A stretch of DNA of 64,000 nucleotides, taken from assembly GCA_020091685.1 (NCBI GenBank), contig CM034609.1:16814204-16878203 (forward strand), read 5' to 3'. Below the pieces are notes generated by a model. The model saw nothing but the letters and a program-made list of their open reading frames with translations, was not told the DNA's origin and did not search any database. The stretch's first letter is position 1; each line of letters begins with the position of its first letter. Source of the stretch: Lutjanus erythropterus (lineage: Eukaryota > Chordata > Actinopteri > Lutjaniformes > Lutjanidae). Both the position numbers and the translations under genes were made by a program. Positions 9,601-31,725 of the stretch are shown here, in pieces.

Positions 9601-12600
9601 CTTCAATGAGTTTTTCACAGACATGGAGGGTCACGAAGACATAATCTGCATCTGTGAATCACAGAAAAACTTCCAGAGGTGGCAAAACTTTGCAGAAGGT
9701 TCATGTGGAACAGAAACTGTGAACAACTCCAGTGTTGTTGGGATGAAAATGAGTCACATTAATGCAACTCTGCAACAAGTACAACCTATTAAAGCATGTG
9801 CTAGCAAACACTTGCCAATCTTCGTGAAAGGAACGTGTCTTCTTGAAACACAAATAGAGAAACAGATGTGTTCTCTGGAAATTCTGACAGTTGATCATTG
9901 TGATGAAACAACTGAAGACTTCATCGATGAGGAGAAAGCAAATATTGAAGAGCAGTTCTACCGTGGAGGGAGGGTCAGCTGGTTGAATTTCTGGCTTGCT
10001 GAGCACAAGTATGTTGGGGAGGTAATTGAACGAGATGCTTACGGAGAAGTTTCCAGACTTCTCCATGACACTTTGAAATGTAATGCAGATGAAACTCCGG
10101 TGAATACTATAAACATCTACCATCATCCAGGAAGTGGCGGAAGCACAGTGGCAAGGCAAGTGCTGTGGAACAACAGGAAAGATCTAAGGTGTGCAGTTGT
10201 GAGGCCTTCATATTCAGCTGCTGATGTTGCACAGCATGCAGTTGAACTGAGAGAATATGAAGAACAAGATCCACAGAGGTGTCTTCCTGTACTGCTCCTC
10301 ATTGAAGACTCAGACAAAGAATATCTAGATGATCTCAGGAATGAACTAGAGGTTGCCATTAACACAAAAAGAATCCAGCATGGAACTCTATGTTTCATTT
10401 TGTTGAGCTGCAGACGATCCCATGAGCCAGAGAGGAAATGCAAGGAGTCTCCATTACAGAATGTGTCTGTCACACACAAACTGTCTGCCCAGGAGAAGAG
10501 AAAGTTTGCTGGAAAACGACAGGTGCTTGAAGAACGATATGAACCTCAGTTCATCCTGACATTTGTTTTGATGAGTGAAGGATTCAAAGAGAGTTACATT
10601 CAGGAGTTTGTGGAACATTTGCTCCAAGGCATTGATCATCGATCTATTGTCACTCGGCTCATTCTCTTTGTGGCACTGCTGAACACTTATGTTCAAAATT
10701 CTTTCATCTCTCAGTCCCATTGTGAAGCTTTGCTTGCTTTAACCATTCACTTGGAGAGGTTTCGCCAGCATGAGTTTGAGAAGTCACTCAGTCCGCAGGC
10801 TAAACTAGTCTTTTTGCACCTTAGGGATGACAAGACACACATTAAATCAATCAGAATCATCCACCCACTTGTTGCAAAGGAAATTCTCCAACAACTTCTG
10901 GGGAACCAAAAGAGCCAAAGCAGTTTGGCAATGGATCTGGTCTGTGAAACTGTGCTTTTTGAGCACAGATTTGGAAGGGATGAATATCTGTCATTTTTGA
11001 GAGCACTTTTCATCAGGCGATCCAGAATAAGCAAAGGAGACGAATATGATAGTTTTTTCTCTCCTCTGATTGAACATGTGTGTGAAAATGAGAAAAGCCC
11101 AGACAAAGCAATTGAGTTACTCAAGGAGGCGTTCCAGCGTTTCCATAAAGATCCATTCTTTGCACAACAACTTGCTCGTCTTCATTATACTTATGAAAAG
11201 TTTGAAGAAGCAAAACACTGGGCAGAGACAGCTGCCAAACAGCTGCCCCACAACTCATACATACTTGACACGAAAGGGCAGGTGTACAGGAAATGGTTCC
11301 AAGCAAAATGCAAAGCTATTGACAATGACAATGTACCAAAGACACCTCAAAACACAGCAGATGCTGTGGAGACCGCACTGAAAGCCCTGGAATGTTTTCA
11401 AGAATGTGAGAAAGCAGCTAATGCAGATATGGATAATGTAAACAGTTCAGGGTTTTTTTCTGAAGTTGAGGTTGGATGCAGCTTGCTCAAACTGATCTCT
11501 TCATTGGACGTGTTTGCAGACAGAGCTAGAGGCCATGCAGAGTGCATGAAGTACCTGTTAACACCTGATTACATTCCAATGGAAGTTGAAGATGCCTGGG
11601 AACCATTTCATGGTCGCTTGAAAGAATTGCACAAGACAATGCAAGATGCCTTGGAATGGATTTCAGAAGACCTCAGTTACTTCCAGACAGACATTGGTGC
11701 AGATGAAGAAGAGACCCCTGAAAGGCCTGAGGAGAAGATGAGCCATCCTCTGAAATGGCTGGCAAAAAAATCTTCAGAGTATGGGAAGTACTTCAGTGAA
11801 GCTTATTATACTACACTTCTACAACACGGGAAAACAATCCCACCCAAAGATCTAACCCCCTTCCAAAAACGCATGATCATCTACCATCTTGGTGGGGGGA
11901 ATGTAACGTCCATCCTCTCCAAACTAACTGACCAGACGAATGCAGTACCTCTTCTACAGAGCATCCTTTCTCTGTACCCCAGCAAGCCACTAAAAGCCAA
12001 ATTTTGTCAAAGGGATATTGTCAATTACATAGTGGCCCACATCAGTCTGAATTGTCTGTCAACAGAGACTCAACAGGTCGCTCAACTGAAAGATCTACAG
12101 GCACTTTGTTGTCAGTTCCCATCTGATAAAAGGAAATGTTCACCAAGTGCCCTGTTCTTGCTGACCTTGCTTTTCTGGCCAGAGGATCATGACACAGACC
12201 TTGAGAGAGAAGCTAAATATGAAATTGTGCAATCAGCTGTTGAACACCTGGAAAAAGACTACTGGTCCAAGATGAAGGACATTCCTCAGCGGAAGAGAAG
12301 GCTTTACACCCATTTTTTTCTGGGCAGTGGAAGTGAATTGGATAAATTTGTCCACAAGAGAAAGTTTGAAAGACTCACAAAGGTGTTTTCGGTCTCAGAG
12401 AAGCGCATGAAGTGGTTCAGTGGTGAGGCGTGGAAAAAGCCAGAGATTGCCAAGATGCTGAAACGTGTGTCTGGATGGACTGAAGATGGAGTGGTGTACC
12501 TTGAAGGCCCTAAGAAAAAGAAGTTCAATATCCTGCCTCTTCATGTACCTTCAGTGCCTCATAGTAATGAAAACATCACGTTCTACCTGGGGTTTACGTT

Positions 12601-12640
12601 CAGAGGCCCCGTTGCCTGCAACATTGTTGTGAAAAAATAG
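6691..12640 (+). CDS. samd9l-like: SAMD9/SAMD9L-like protein (sterile alpha motif, AlbA_2, P-loop NTPase), 1549 aa
   Basis: The coding parts are 6691-6694 and 7995-12640. ATG at 6691 has a strong context (A at -3, G at +4), and ATGG|GTGAGT joins to ACAG|CTGAC to read M-A-D-K-P-D-Q. The frame upstream of 7995 stays open to 7730 but is intron. Domains: SAM at about 10-75; Schlafen-like AlbA_2 at about 170-300 (HEFKSF at 178); a central SIR2-like region; a P-loop HHPGSGGST at 711-719 with no Walker Lys; a Walker B-like LLLIEDSD ending at 775; a TPR-like helical region at about 1040-1200; and a beta-rich C terminus. Length matches human SAMD9/SAMD9L (about 1585). Relatives are interferon-induced cytosolic antiviral factors that restrict poxviruses; human SAMD9 is reported to cut tRNA-Phe and block translation. 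Whether it is closer to SAMD9 or SAMD9L needs a tree. Confidence 0.95.
6695..7994 (+). other. Intron 2 of the SAMD9-like gene
   Basis: Donor GTGAGT is at 6695-6700 and acceptor TATACAG ends at 7994. The last 265 bases are open in the frame of the coding exon, with an ATG at 7730. A gene caller working on genomic DNA would therefore add about 88 false residues. No repeat or gene was identified in the rest. Confidence 0.7.
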
Positions 12641-12940
12641 TTTGACATTGAACAGTGATCCTGTCACAAACGGCTGCATGTCAGCCTGCTGAACTATTGG
12701 ACTAGTATCCACCTCATTATCAAGAGCAAGAACAGATTATGAAAAGATCAATTCAGAGCACACAAGCTTGGTCATAAAAGTTTGTCAAGAAAGCAATATT
12801 TGTAAAAGACTAAGCTATATGTTGAGGCATATGAGTATTGTATTGTTTTGTAAGATGCAAGATAGTTTGAAATTTACATTTTGCATATTCTTCTTACACT
12901 TGTAAGTACAGCTTAAGCATCAGAACAATTCTTAACTATT

Positions 12941-12946
12941 TTTGTG

Positions 12947-12985
<39 letters not shown>
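12941..12985. repeat. (TA)n(TG)n compound microsatellite
   Basis: Alternating TA units run directly into about ten TG units. It lies about 300 bp after the SAMD9-like stop codon, probably inside the 3' UTR. Confidence 0.95.
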
Positions 12986-13792
12986 CAATGTGGATAAATA
13001 CATCATTTCTCAGAAGTAATACAATATAAACTAAGTCCTTGTTCAGACTCATAAATCCTGGTATTTCCATATTGTTTGTAAGACAGGTCCAGATGGACTG
13101 CAGTGGACATTTACAAAGTTAAAATTTACTCACTCCTCCGTATTTCCCAGAATACAATGTACAAAATAATGGAATTAATGGAATGTGTTCATGGGAATTG
13201 TATCAGTATTTTAACAACAAATGTATAAGGAGCTAAACAGCACCATTACAGTTGGAGAAGAATGCATTCACATATTGATATACAACAGAAAATTTGTTTG
13301 ATAGTAACATGAAGAAAGAGTTGACCCTGTAAACATTTTTTTATGTATGTAAAACCTGTCTCTGAGTACAATGAAGAGTTTTTCTTCAACTACTTTTATG
13401 CTGTCATTCCTTAAACAAAATATATTCACCTTACAAGTTCAACTGTTAGTCTTTTGTGATGTGATGTGAATTTACAATGCAGCAACTATCAGATGTTTTA
13501 AGGCAGACTTGTAAGGCCTATACTTGAAAAATGAAGACAAATCAACAACAAATTTAAGAAAAGCAAATTGAAAAAAACCTTGATACATTGCAACTTTGCA
13601 GTGTTTACATTTAAAGTAAAATTGTGAGACATTTGTCTGTAAAGTTATTCCAAAGATTATGGGTAATTACTGCCAGTACTTCACTATCTTTTTATTTTAT
13701 ACATGGGAATATTAAAAAGAACTTTGTCTGTTCATCTCTTTATTGTGATACACACTAGATATGTCAGAGCTGAAACGTATCTTTATAAATAT

Positions 13793-13795
13793 AAC

Positions 13796-13827
<32 letters not shown>

Positions 13828-13837
13828 CAACAACAAT
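13793..13837. repeat. (TAA)n(CAA)n trinucleotide microsatellite
   Basis: About ten TAA/AAT units are followed by AAC units. It causes long low-complexity open frames (runs of Asn on + and Ile on -) that are not genes. Confidence 0.95.
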
Positions 13838-14561
13838 GACCTGATAACCAGTGTTAGTTGTAGAAAATTGTGGTCCTCTGTCTTTATTTAAAGAACTCCT
13901 AGCTAGTAAACCAGGTTTCATGATTCAGACAACTTAGTAATTAATTATAAAAATGTTACAAAAACAGTTATTTGCCGATATTTCATAACTAAAGGTGAGT
14001 GAACAAGTATTCATACATGTCGAGATGAGAATACAAAAATGTTTCCCAAGTTAGCAATCTTTTTAAATTAAGAACTTCATCATTAGTAGAGATAATTCAG
14101 GCTTACACAGCTTTGGTACGGCAGCATAAACCTTGAATTGTATTTCGTGTGGTCACTAGCGTATGTATTATTTTAATGATTAAATCTTTAATGGTTTATG
14201 ACTAAAATAACATTCAATCACAAATATTAAAGGGGGAGAAATACGCTGAGGTACAGTGGCAGCACTGGTAGTTTTTGAGTATTTTGTGCCAGTACACTTG
14301 CCGTAGTAGGTTCTTCACGTTGCTTCGTCTTCTAACGTTAGAGCTATACTATTTAATTGTAGATATATGTAACACAGCCTCTGCTTGCTGACTGTGTCAC
14401 AATACGACTTGTTTATCACAGCTGACACACATATTTTGTTTGGAGGGAAAAAGTAAATAGTACCCCCAACACTGAAATGCGCGTTAGCTAATTGCTATCT
14501 AACGGCTAACCAATACAGCTACCTGTTTTCTCTAGAAGGGAACCCTTGTTTTGTGAAACTG

Positions 14562-14569
14562 TCGCGAGA
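14562..14569. promoter_or_regulatory. TCGCGAGA core-promoter-like motif upstream of gaa
   Basis: The palindromic octamer TCGCGAGA is a known element of CpG-type housekeeping promoters. A potential donor GTAAGC follows at 14572, so this could mark the 5' non-coding exon of gaa. A related CGCGAGAG lies at 14921-14928. Promoter use is inferred from position only. Confidence 0.35.
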
Positions 14570-14709
14570 TTTGTAAGCCTTGTTTCTTCATAGTATATCT
14601 GATGGTATAACTGGTAATATTTTATATGACAGTGCTGTAGTTAAAGTCTATGGAGATGCAGGGACTAAAACACCAGTGACAGCTCATGATTTGAGTTAAA
14701 ATACTCACT

Positions 14710-14729
14710 CTAGCGAAATATTTCGCTAG
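14710..14729. other. Perfect 20-bp palindrome between the SAMD9-like gene and gaa
   Basis: CTAGCGAAATATTTCGCTAG equals its own reverse complement. It lies 430 bp upstream of the gaa start codon, in the likely promoter or first-intron region. It could be a dimeric protein-binding site or chance; no family of repeats in the window contains it. Confidence 0.8.
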
Positions 14730-15102
14730 TCTGCGGTTCTCTTCTCGGTCGTGTGTAGAAAGGAATCCCAGACCCGTGAGTGAGACCAAACATAATCTTT
14801 CCCTTATCCCAACCAAGTGTGTTTTGTCTCCTGACCAGATTTTAACTCCAGCGTTATCTCATTATAAAACGCAATCAGTATGTAGACGGTGCACAACTGA
14901 GAAACAACGCGTGCAAATCCCGCGAGAGTTTGGCAAATCCAGGGTCCCCTTCTAGACACGACCATGAAAAAGTATTCAGCGTCCACGAAATGAAACCGAC
15001 TGTGAGTGTTGCTTCTACATTAGCTATGAGTTTATGATGGCTTTCTTACCCACTCTGCCATTGAATATTTACACAACACAAAGCACAGGGCGTGTATTGC
15101 AG

Positions 15103-15141
15103 AGTTCATCTTAAAGTACAAGTTGACTTGTAAAGGGACAT
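15103..15141 (+). other. gaa: Possible 5' UTR part of the first coding gaa exon
   Basis: A TATTGCAG acceptor ends at 15102, leaving 39 bases before ATG at 15142. Human GAA likewise has a short 5' UTR segment in its first coding exon, after a non-coding exon 1. The pyrimidine tract before the acceptor is weak, so this is a suggestion only. Confidence 0.35.
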
Positions 15142-26063
<10,922 letters not shown>

Positions 26064-26435
26064 TGCACTGATCTTCTTTACTTCACAATTTTGCTTTGAA
26101 CACCACAAGCCAAGTTTCATTATACTGGAAAGAAGACAAACATCTCTACAGTCGATATCTCCAAACTCACACCAAAGCTATCTAGATGGATAAATAGCAC
26201 TATAGACCAGAGGAAAAAGACGTATTTTTAGAGAGAAATGTCTCTTTAAAAAGATTATGATATCAAACAAAGGGAGCCATCATCTTCATGTATCAGTTTT
26301 TTCTTGTGTGGTTGTTTTTGCTGCTGCTAACTTTTACACTGAATCAAGAAAAATGTTTATACTTAGTGTGTATTTTTTAAATCATGTTTGTTACTGAAAT
26401 GCTTTATGAATAAAAATAGTGAAAAGGCATTGATC
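26064..26435 (+). other. gaa: 3' UTR of gaa with canonical poly(A) signal
   Basis: AATAAA lies at 26409-26414, followed by GT- and T-rich sequence at about 26440-26460. The UTR of about 370 bases contains a fragment of the foldback MITE family at 26096-26240, so that repeat is part of the mature mRNA. Confidence 0.75.
26096..26240. repeat. Foldback MITE fragment inside the gaa 3' UTR
   Basis: It contains CACCACAAGC, then GAAAGAAGACAAACATCTCTACAGTCGATATCTCC and an ACTCACACC segment, matching the right half of the copy at 22933-23237. Tail-end motifs GACCAGAGGAAAA follow. Confidence 0.6.
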
Positions 26436-28955
26436 TGCAGGGCTCATTGTTTTTAACTTGGATCAATACTTTTTTATCAACATAATAGTTAAGAACAGTT
26501 AAAACTGAAGAGAAAAGCAGGCCCACATGGAATCTGCACAGCACAATATACAGATTTTCACTGATTTAAAATTAATAGAGATGCTGCTTGTAAAGCTCAG
26601 AATGTATTCAAGCGCATTACCTGTTATTTATAAATGTATTAAGTGGTAGTTGTTGGAAGATTAATGATTTGTGGTTTCGCAAATTCTTGCATCTCAGTAG
26701 CCATGTGTCCTACATTTTATGTTGGTTCCTTTTTTCGCTTTAAAAACAGTCTTTCCTATCTTAAATGAATGTTGTCTATCACATCACAAGCAAAAAAAAA
26801 ACATTCTGCAGAATTCAACAAACGGATCAATGAAATCCATGACATAAAATAGAAAAAAACTTGCAACAGTCACAGGTTTGGAAAGGTGACTGTGACCACT
26901 GAGGACAACAGCGCAGCATTTGGGAGTAATTTAGAAACCCACAGAAACCCCGTTTTGAATGTCTGCTTTAGATGATGCATGAAACATCAACAGTTGAAAG
27001 GAGCTAATACTCTGAGAGAGAGAGAGAATTTATAGGGGAATATTTCAGTAAAATGCTACACACCATGTGTATTACAATTAGTTATGGTGCAGTTCCCCAA
27101 TTATGGTTATATCTGTATAAGTGAATTTTTTTTTCTCTACTTTTGATGCTCAAGCTGCTGTAACAAGCTAATTTCTCCAGTATGGGATCTGATTTTATCT
27201 TAAAAACAAACAAAGCTGATTTTATCTTAAAAACAAAAATAATAATACCAATACTAGTTACAAATATTGCAAAGAAAATAATTTAAAAAATAATTAATTA
27301 AAACCAAAAACAAACAGACTGAAGCGCAGAAAGGGAAAAGAAAAATAATTAAATAAATGAAATTTTGAACCCTGTGGAATTGTGTCAGTTATATGGATTA
27401 AGTGCTATTTCTTGTAATGTAGACATTATTATAGTAGTCCAGGAATGGTTGCCATGCTTTTTGTAATTTATTAACCGAGCCCTGAGTGGCATATCTGAGC
27501 TTTTCCAGCTTCAGATGACATTTGTAATGAGAGTGTGTGAATATTCTCCCTGGCAAACTAGAGTATTTGCATTTACCGCTATCACTGTACAGGACATAGA
27601 TTAAATAAATATATAAATTATTTATCGTATCACCAGATACACAACTAAGGTAAAATTCGGAGTCAAAACACAGGATTTTTAAAAACTCCATTCATAGATT
27701 TTAGGTAATAAGCTGCATGTTATGAACGTAGTGAGGAGACGTGTTATTTATTGCCTAAAGTAAAATAGGTTAGAAACGTACAGCTGTGGGAGAGGATGCT
27801 CTGACTCCAGCTCTGGTCCTGATGATGGACCAACTGCATTCAAGCGTTTGCCTCTGACCTTTAAAACGTCACTATGATGAAAAAGGCCGATCTTTACGGT
27901 AGGCCAGGTCGGATAATTACTTTGATTCATGTAAAATACATTTGTTTGTGTTTTGAAGTGCAGCCATTCCCCGATTCCACTCCGTGTTTTTGATGTGGAA
28001 TCTAAAATTCCCGGTTTGTGTGATAGAAAAAGCGTTTGACATTCCGGAAGCAGCGAAATTTCGGGGGGATTGGTCTGGGAGCTATTCTGTCAAGTTAGAC
28101 ACACACGACCAAGTACATACAGGAAGTGGGACCAGTTCAGTTTACAAATGGAAAAACCATCACTGCATTCTACCCCTTGGACAAATTATTCAAAGGCATG
28201 ACGGTTCAGTCCTAATATCACCTCTAAAGCCTTAGTCAAGTGATGGCCAGACTTCTTCCCTTGAAAACCAAAACTACAAACTAATGATGGTACCTTTGTA
28301 TTGTATTGTTTAGATATAAACAGGATTCCAAGTGCCTTTAATTGACAGACCCGTCACACGCAAAGTCTGAAATGTGCATTCTGCACAAAAATAATAAAGG
28401 TGATTTTTAAAAATTATTATTATCTTACTATTATAAACAAATACATTTTATTTTTTTTTATTTTTTTTTGCTAGAAACATCTGGCTAGCCAAATTTAATC
28501 TTATGGTGGGCTATCTTGGGTCCAAAGGCCCCACTTTGTGGAGTCCTGATTACTTCTTCTCAGTCTAATCTGGACATTGCCATCTGCACAAAATCCAAAG
28601 ATAAGACTGATTAAAGTTGAAATAAACTCAATTCTGATTTTAAAAGTAACTAAGCGGATTCAATAGTGTAATGCATACTTATGTTAGAGTAAAATACCAG
28701 ACTTGGAAAATAAAAGTACAACCCCCAAAAATGACTTCATTACAGTAATTTAGGTAGTTATTTCTACCCCTGACCTTTACACTGTATTGTTTTTACACAC
28801 CAAATTGTTTTTATCTACCTGTTTCCTTTTAAAATTTGATTATTTTGCGATTTGCTTGTTTTAATTTGCTGGCCTAACGAAGCACTTTGAATTTTGATGT
28901 GTACTATTTTTATGTATTTATTTCACCAAAATAGATGGTTTTATTTTGAAAGTCT
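26436..28955. other. Intergenic spacer between gaa and tbc1d16
   Basis: About 2.5 kb, AT-rich, with short A and T runs (28445-28470) and a short GA run at 27017-27028. No gene was recognised. Short open frames (for example 27984-28235) have no domain, no codon-usage signal and no plausible splice context. The spacer ends in the CpG-rich tbc1d16 first exon. Confidence 0.5.
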
Positions 28956-28959
28956 GAAC

Positions 28960-29176
28960 CGGAAGTGTGCTTTTTGCCGTAGAAAGAGCAGCAGTCAAAC
29001 GTGTGGTGTCACTGTCGGAAAACAGAGGCATACAAACAAGACTCACAGCTCGTAAGAACTGGGCTAAATCCGGGAGAAAGGCGGAGAGAGGACGCCGGTA
29101 CTCGCTGCTCGGTCCCCGGCTGCCCGCTGACATGGATGTCCGACATGGGCTGTAGACTTCTGCGGCGGGACTGAAG
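28960..29176 (+). other. tbc1d16: Non-coding exon 1 and promoter region of tbc1d16 (5' end approximate)
   Basis: A CpG-dense island in AT-rich surroundings ends at a strong donor, CTGAAG|GTGAGC (29176/29177). Human TBC1D16 also starts with a non-coding exon far upstream of the first ATG. Two short upstream ORFs lie near its end (29132-29155 and 29145-29174). The start base is a guess; the donor is firm. Confidence 0.65.
29132..29174 (+). promoter_or_regulatory. tbc1d16: Two overlapping upstream ORFs in the tbc1d16 leader
   Basis: ATG at 29132 opens a seven-residue ORF ending in TAG at 29153-29155. ATG at 29145 opens a nine-residue ORF in another frame ending in TGA at 29172-29174, two bases before the donor. 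They should be in every mRNA that uses this first exon. Confidence 0.55.
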
Positions 29177-30098
29177 GTGAGCCGCTTGGCCCCGTTTCTC
29201 TCTACATGCTGCTCTGCTATTCATTCATTTCATCCTGCTGGAACAGGTGACCAAGAAGGACACATTTCTCCTCTGCGAGGGATGTCACACGGTTGTCTTT
29301 TGCGCTAAAACAAACTTTAAAGTTGCTTGTAGACGCCGGGACTGTCATATATAAGCAGCTGCAGGGTTTCGGCCATGGTCTCGGCAGCCAAACTAAAATA
29401 TTTATGTTGTATGTGAGCTGGTACAGATAGAGTCCAGGCTCAGGCCAGAAAAAAACATACAGGACATTGGTATATTAGTGCGGGCCTGTGTCTAAATAGT
29501 GCTGTGGTGGCAAAAGCCTTGTCCCATCCTCCCCTCCTGCTGTCAGGCGGATGCTGCCTGGTTGTCAGACTGAGTGTAATGATGGAGGGAGCCCCCGACA
29601 TGATGGCACGCCTCTGCTGCTACACAGGCTGCACTCCTACTACACACACAGGCATCTCCAGGACAGGGAAACACCACCTGCAATCAGACCTTTTATTTTG
29701 GTAGAGCTGAACCACTGAACGAGGCTCACACAGGAGGTGAGATTAGGGGGGTGGCATCTCCCTTGATACCAAAACGACCAAAATAAACCAACCTTCCATC
29801 ACATCTCCCCATCCCCTAAGAGCATAGTGTTAATTTTGTCAGGTATTTAGTCCTAGTATTACTCCTGTGTCAAGTTTCCTTGGTTTTATTTATCATATTT
29901 AGTCAGCCTCATCTATTTTTTTAAAATCAAGTTTTAGTTGCATGCAAAGAAAACTATTTTAGTCTAGTTTTAGTTAATGAAAATGGTTGTCAGTGTGATT
30001 TAGGTTATATTGAAGATTTCAGTCAATCTATTCCAGCCAAAACCAATAATTTTTCAATTTAATTCAAACTTGTTTCACATGTAATTTTACCTAACCTA

Positions 30099-31020
30099 GG
30101 GCTGCACAATTAATCTTACCCGTAGACTTATTGCAGAACTAGACAGGCCACTCAGCCTTGCCGCCATTTTTTTTCCAGTGGCCACTCCTGATATTGCAAC
30201 GAAGAATTTCCCACCGGCCCAAAAAGCGTTTTCCCCCATAGACCACCATCATAAAAGAAACATTATAAAACTGTTGACAGGACAGCTTGAACTGCAGACA
30301 AAGTCAGCTATGATTCTTTCTATTGTGAGTCTTTGATCCATGGAGTTTTTATGTTTGAAAAAAACTTTCCTCAAGCAGGAAAAAAAGCAATTTAAGTGTC
30401 TGTAATATCATCACAATGTAAAGTCAATGGGCTGAGCGGGGAAACACTATTGCGCGTATTCAGTGGGCTGTATAACCAGGAAGTAAAGCAGGAAGCTAGA
30501 AAAGTTTTCGGCTCATGCACCAGGCGAGCAACTCTCATTGGACTGAATGAGTGCCAACTTTGCATTCACTGCCTAGTTCAGTATAATATATCTTTGATCT
30601 GGTTTTAGGTGTGACGACAGGGAGAAGCATCCATGGAGGCGACTCGTCTCGAACAAACAATAACAGCTCCCGAAGAGTTTAGCATAAACACTGATAGCAT
30701 CAGTTTTATCAGAACTGAAGAGTATTTCTTCATGGAAAGAAGAGCAATGAACAGCACTGAAGGCTGTTCTCAGTGAAAAATATGTTTTCATTCTTCTCCC
30801 CACAGGCTTCAGCAAGAGTTTGTTCTGACTGGTTGAAGTTAGCCCGTGTAAAATGTGATAGACAGATGGTTAATCCATTCACCTGCCAAGTGTTTTCTTT
30901 TGAAAGTGCTTGCCCTTTTCCAAACAGTTTCTAAAGATGGTTCTGTGTAACAAATCATCTGACGTGTCAGGTTACAATTGCAGTACTATCGAAATAGTAG
31001 TATGGCCAAGTGCAATATCC
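30099..31020 (+). repeat. Repeat beginning GGGCTGCACAATTAATC, apparently split by an insertion
   Basis: The left part is 30099-30115 and the right part about 30974-31020. The copy at 60062-60120 has the two parts joined within 60 bases. The right part shares TATGGCCAAGTGCAATATCC exactly with 60101-60120. About 860 bases of other, partly repeat-like DNA (30116-30973) separate the parts. Confidence 0.5.
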
Positions 31021-31039
31021 ACAGAACCAGAACTAAATT

Positions 31040-31340
31040 GCAACTACAACTCCAGAGTGTGTGTTTTCCAAGCAGTGGACTTTTGTTTTCAGGCTATAAT
31101 CAGCTGATCAACTTACAGTGTAGGACTTGTTTTCATTTTTTATTGTCAAATTACAATGCCTTCGAGCTCCGAGCTTCCTTGAGTCTGAGGAGGATGGGGC
31201 AGGGGAAAAAAACTTGCTTCAGCCATAGATCATACAGTAAATTAAATAGGATTTCAACCTATATACACGGTCTATGGCTCCATCTTGATATTTACTGCTG
31301 TAAAACTTTTGGATAGATTTGCTACGTGTGTCACGGGTCA
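31040..31340 (+). repeat. Interspersed repeat (sister copy at 46425-46720)
   Basis: Shared blocks in order are ACTCCAGAG, TTACAGTG then AGGACTTG, GAGCTTCCT, CCACAGATCATA or CATAGATCATA, TTCAACCTA and TGGCTCCA. Both copies are about 300 bases. Non-coding; family not named. Confidence 0.65.
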
Positions 31341-31461
31341 TTGTTGTTGGAGGGTAGAATTAAAAAAATACCAACAGTCATTCATTGGTTGAATGAAACG
31401 AAGCAGGTATATCCTCCCAGTTAACATTAACAAATTGCCCACCAGGGTCACCTAAATTAAG

Positions 31462-31725
31462 TTTTTGGGTCCATAACATATCAGAAAATGGTGAGAAAAA
31501 TGTTGATCAGTGTTTCTCAAAGCCCACGGCAATGTCCTCAAATGTCTTGTTTTTTCTACAAACCAAAGATATTACGTTTACTGTCACAAAGGACTAAAGA
31601 AACCAGGAAATATTCACATCTGATCAGATGAAATCAAAGAATTTGACACTTTTTCTTAAAAAATGACCCAAACAGATTAACTGTTTGTCAAAATAGTTGG
31701 CGACTAATTTAATTGTTGCAACACA
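31462..31725 (+). repeat. Interspersed repeat, forward copy (family also at 3985 and 53505)
   Basis: It contains TCAGAAAATGGTGAGAAAAA, GATCAGTGTTTCTCAAAGCC, TCCTCAAATGTCTTGT, ATATTCACATCTGATCAG and TCAAAATAGTTGGCGACTAA. The order and spacing match the other two copies. This is a very common type of old repeat in spiny-rayed fish. Confidence 0.75.

Larger units (their letters stand above)
12641..14560 (+). other. 3' UTR of the SAMD9-like gene and the spacer before gaa
   Basis: This AT-rich stretch follows the TAG at 12638-12640. No canonical AATAAA close to the stop was fixed; ATTAAA at about 13711 is possible, so the transcript end is uncertain. It holds a (TA)n(TG)n tract at 12941-12985 and a (TAA)n(CAA)n tract at 13793-13837. 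No gene is seen. Confidence 0.5.

Noticed and set aside
8440-11306. Open frames on the - strand inside the SAMD9-like exon
   Set aside because: They are shadows of the long + strand coding frame. They share no family features and break at many stops.
13703-13921. Open frames over the trinucleotide repeat on both strands
   Set aside because: They are caused by (TAA)n/(CAA)n and code only runs of Asn or Ile.
27984-28235. 83-codon open frame between gaa and tbc1d16
   Set aside because: No recognisable domain, no promoter or splice context. Composition is like the flanks.
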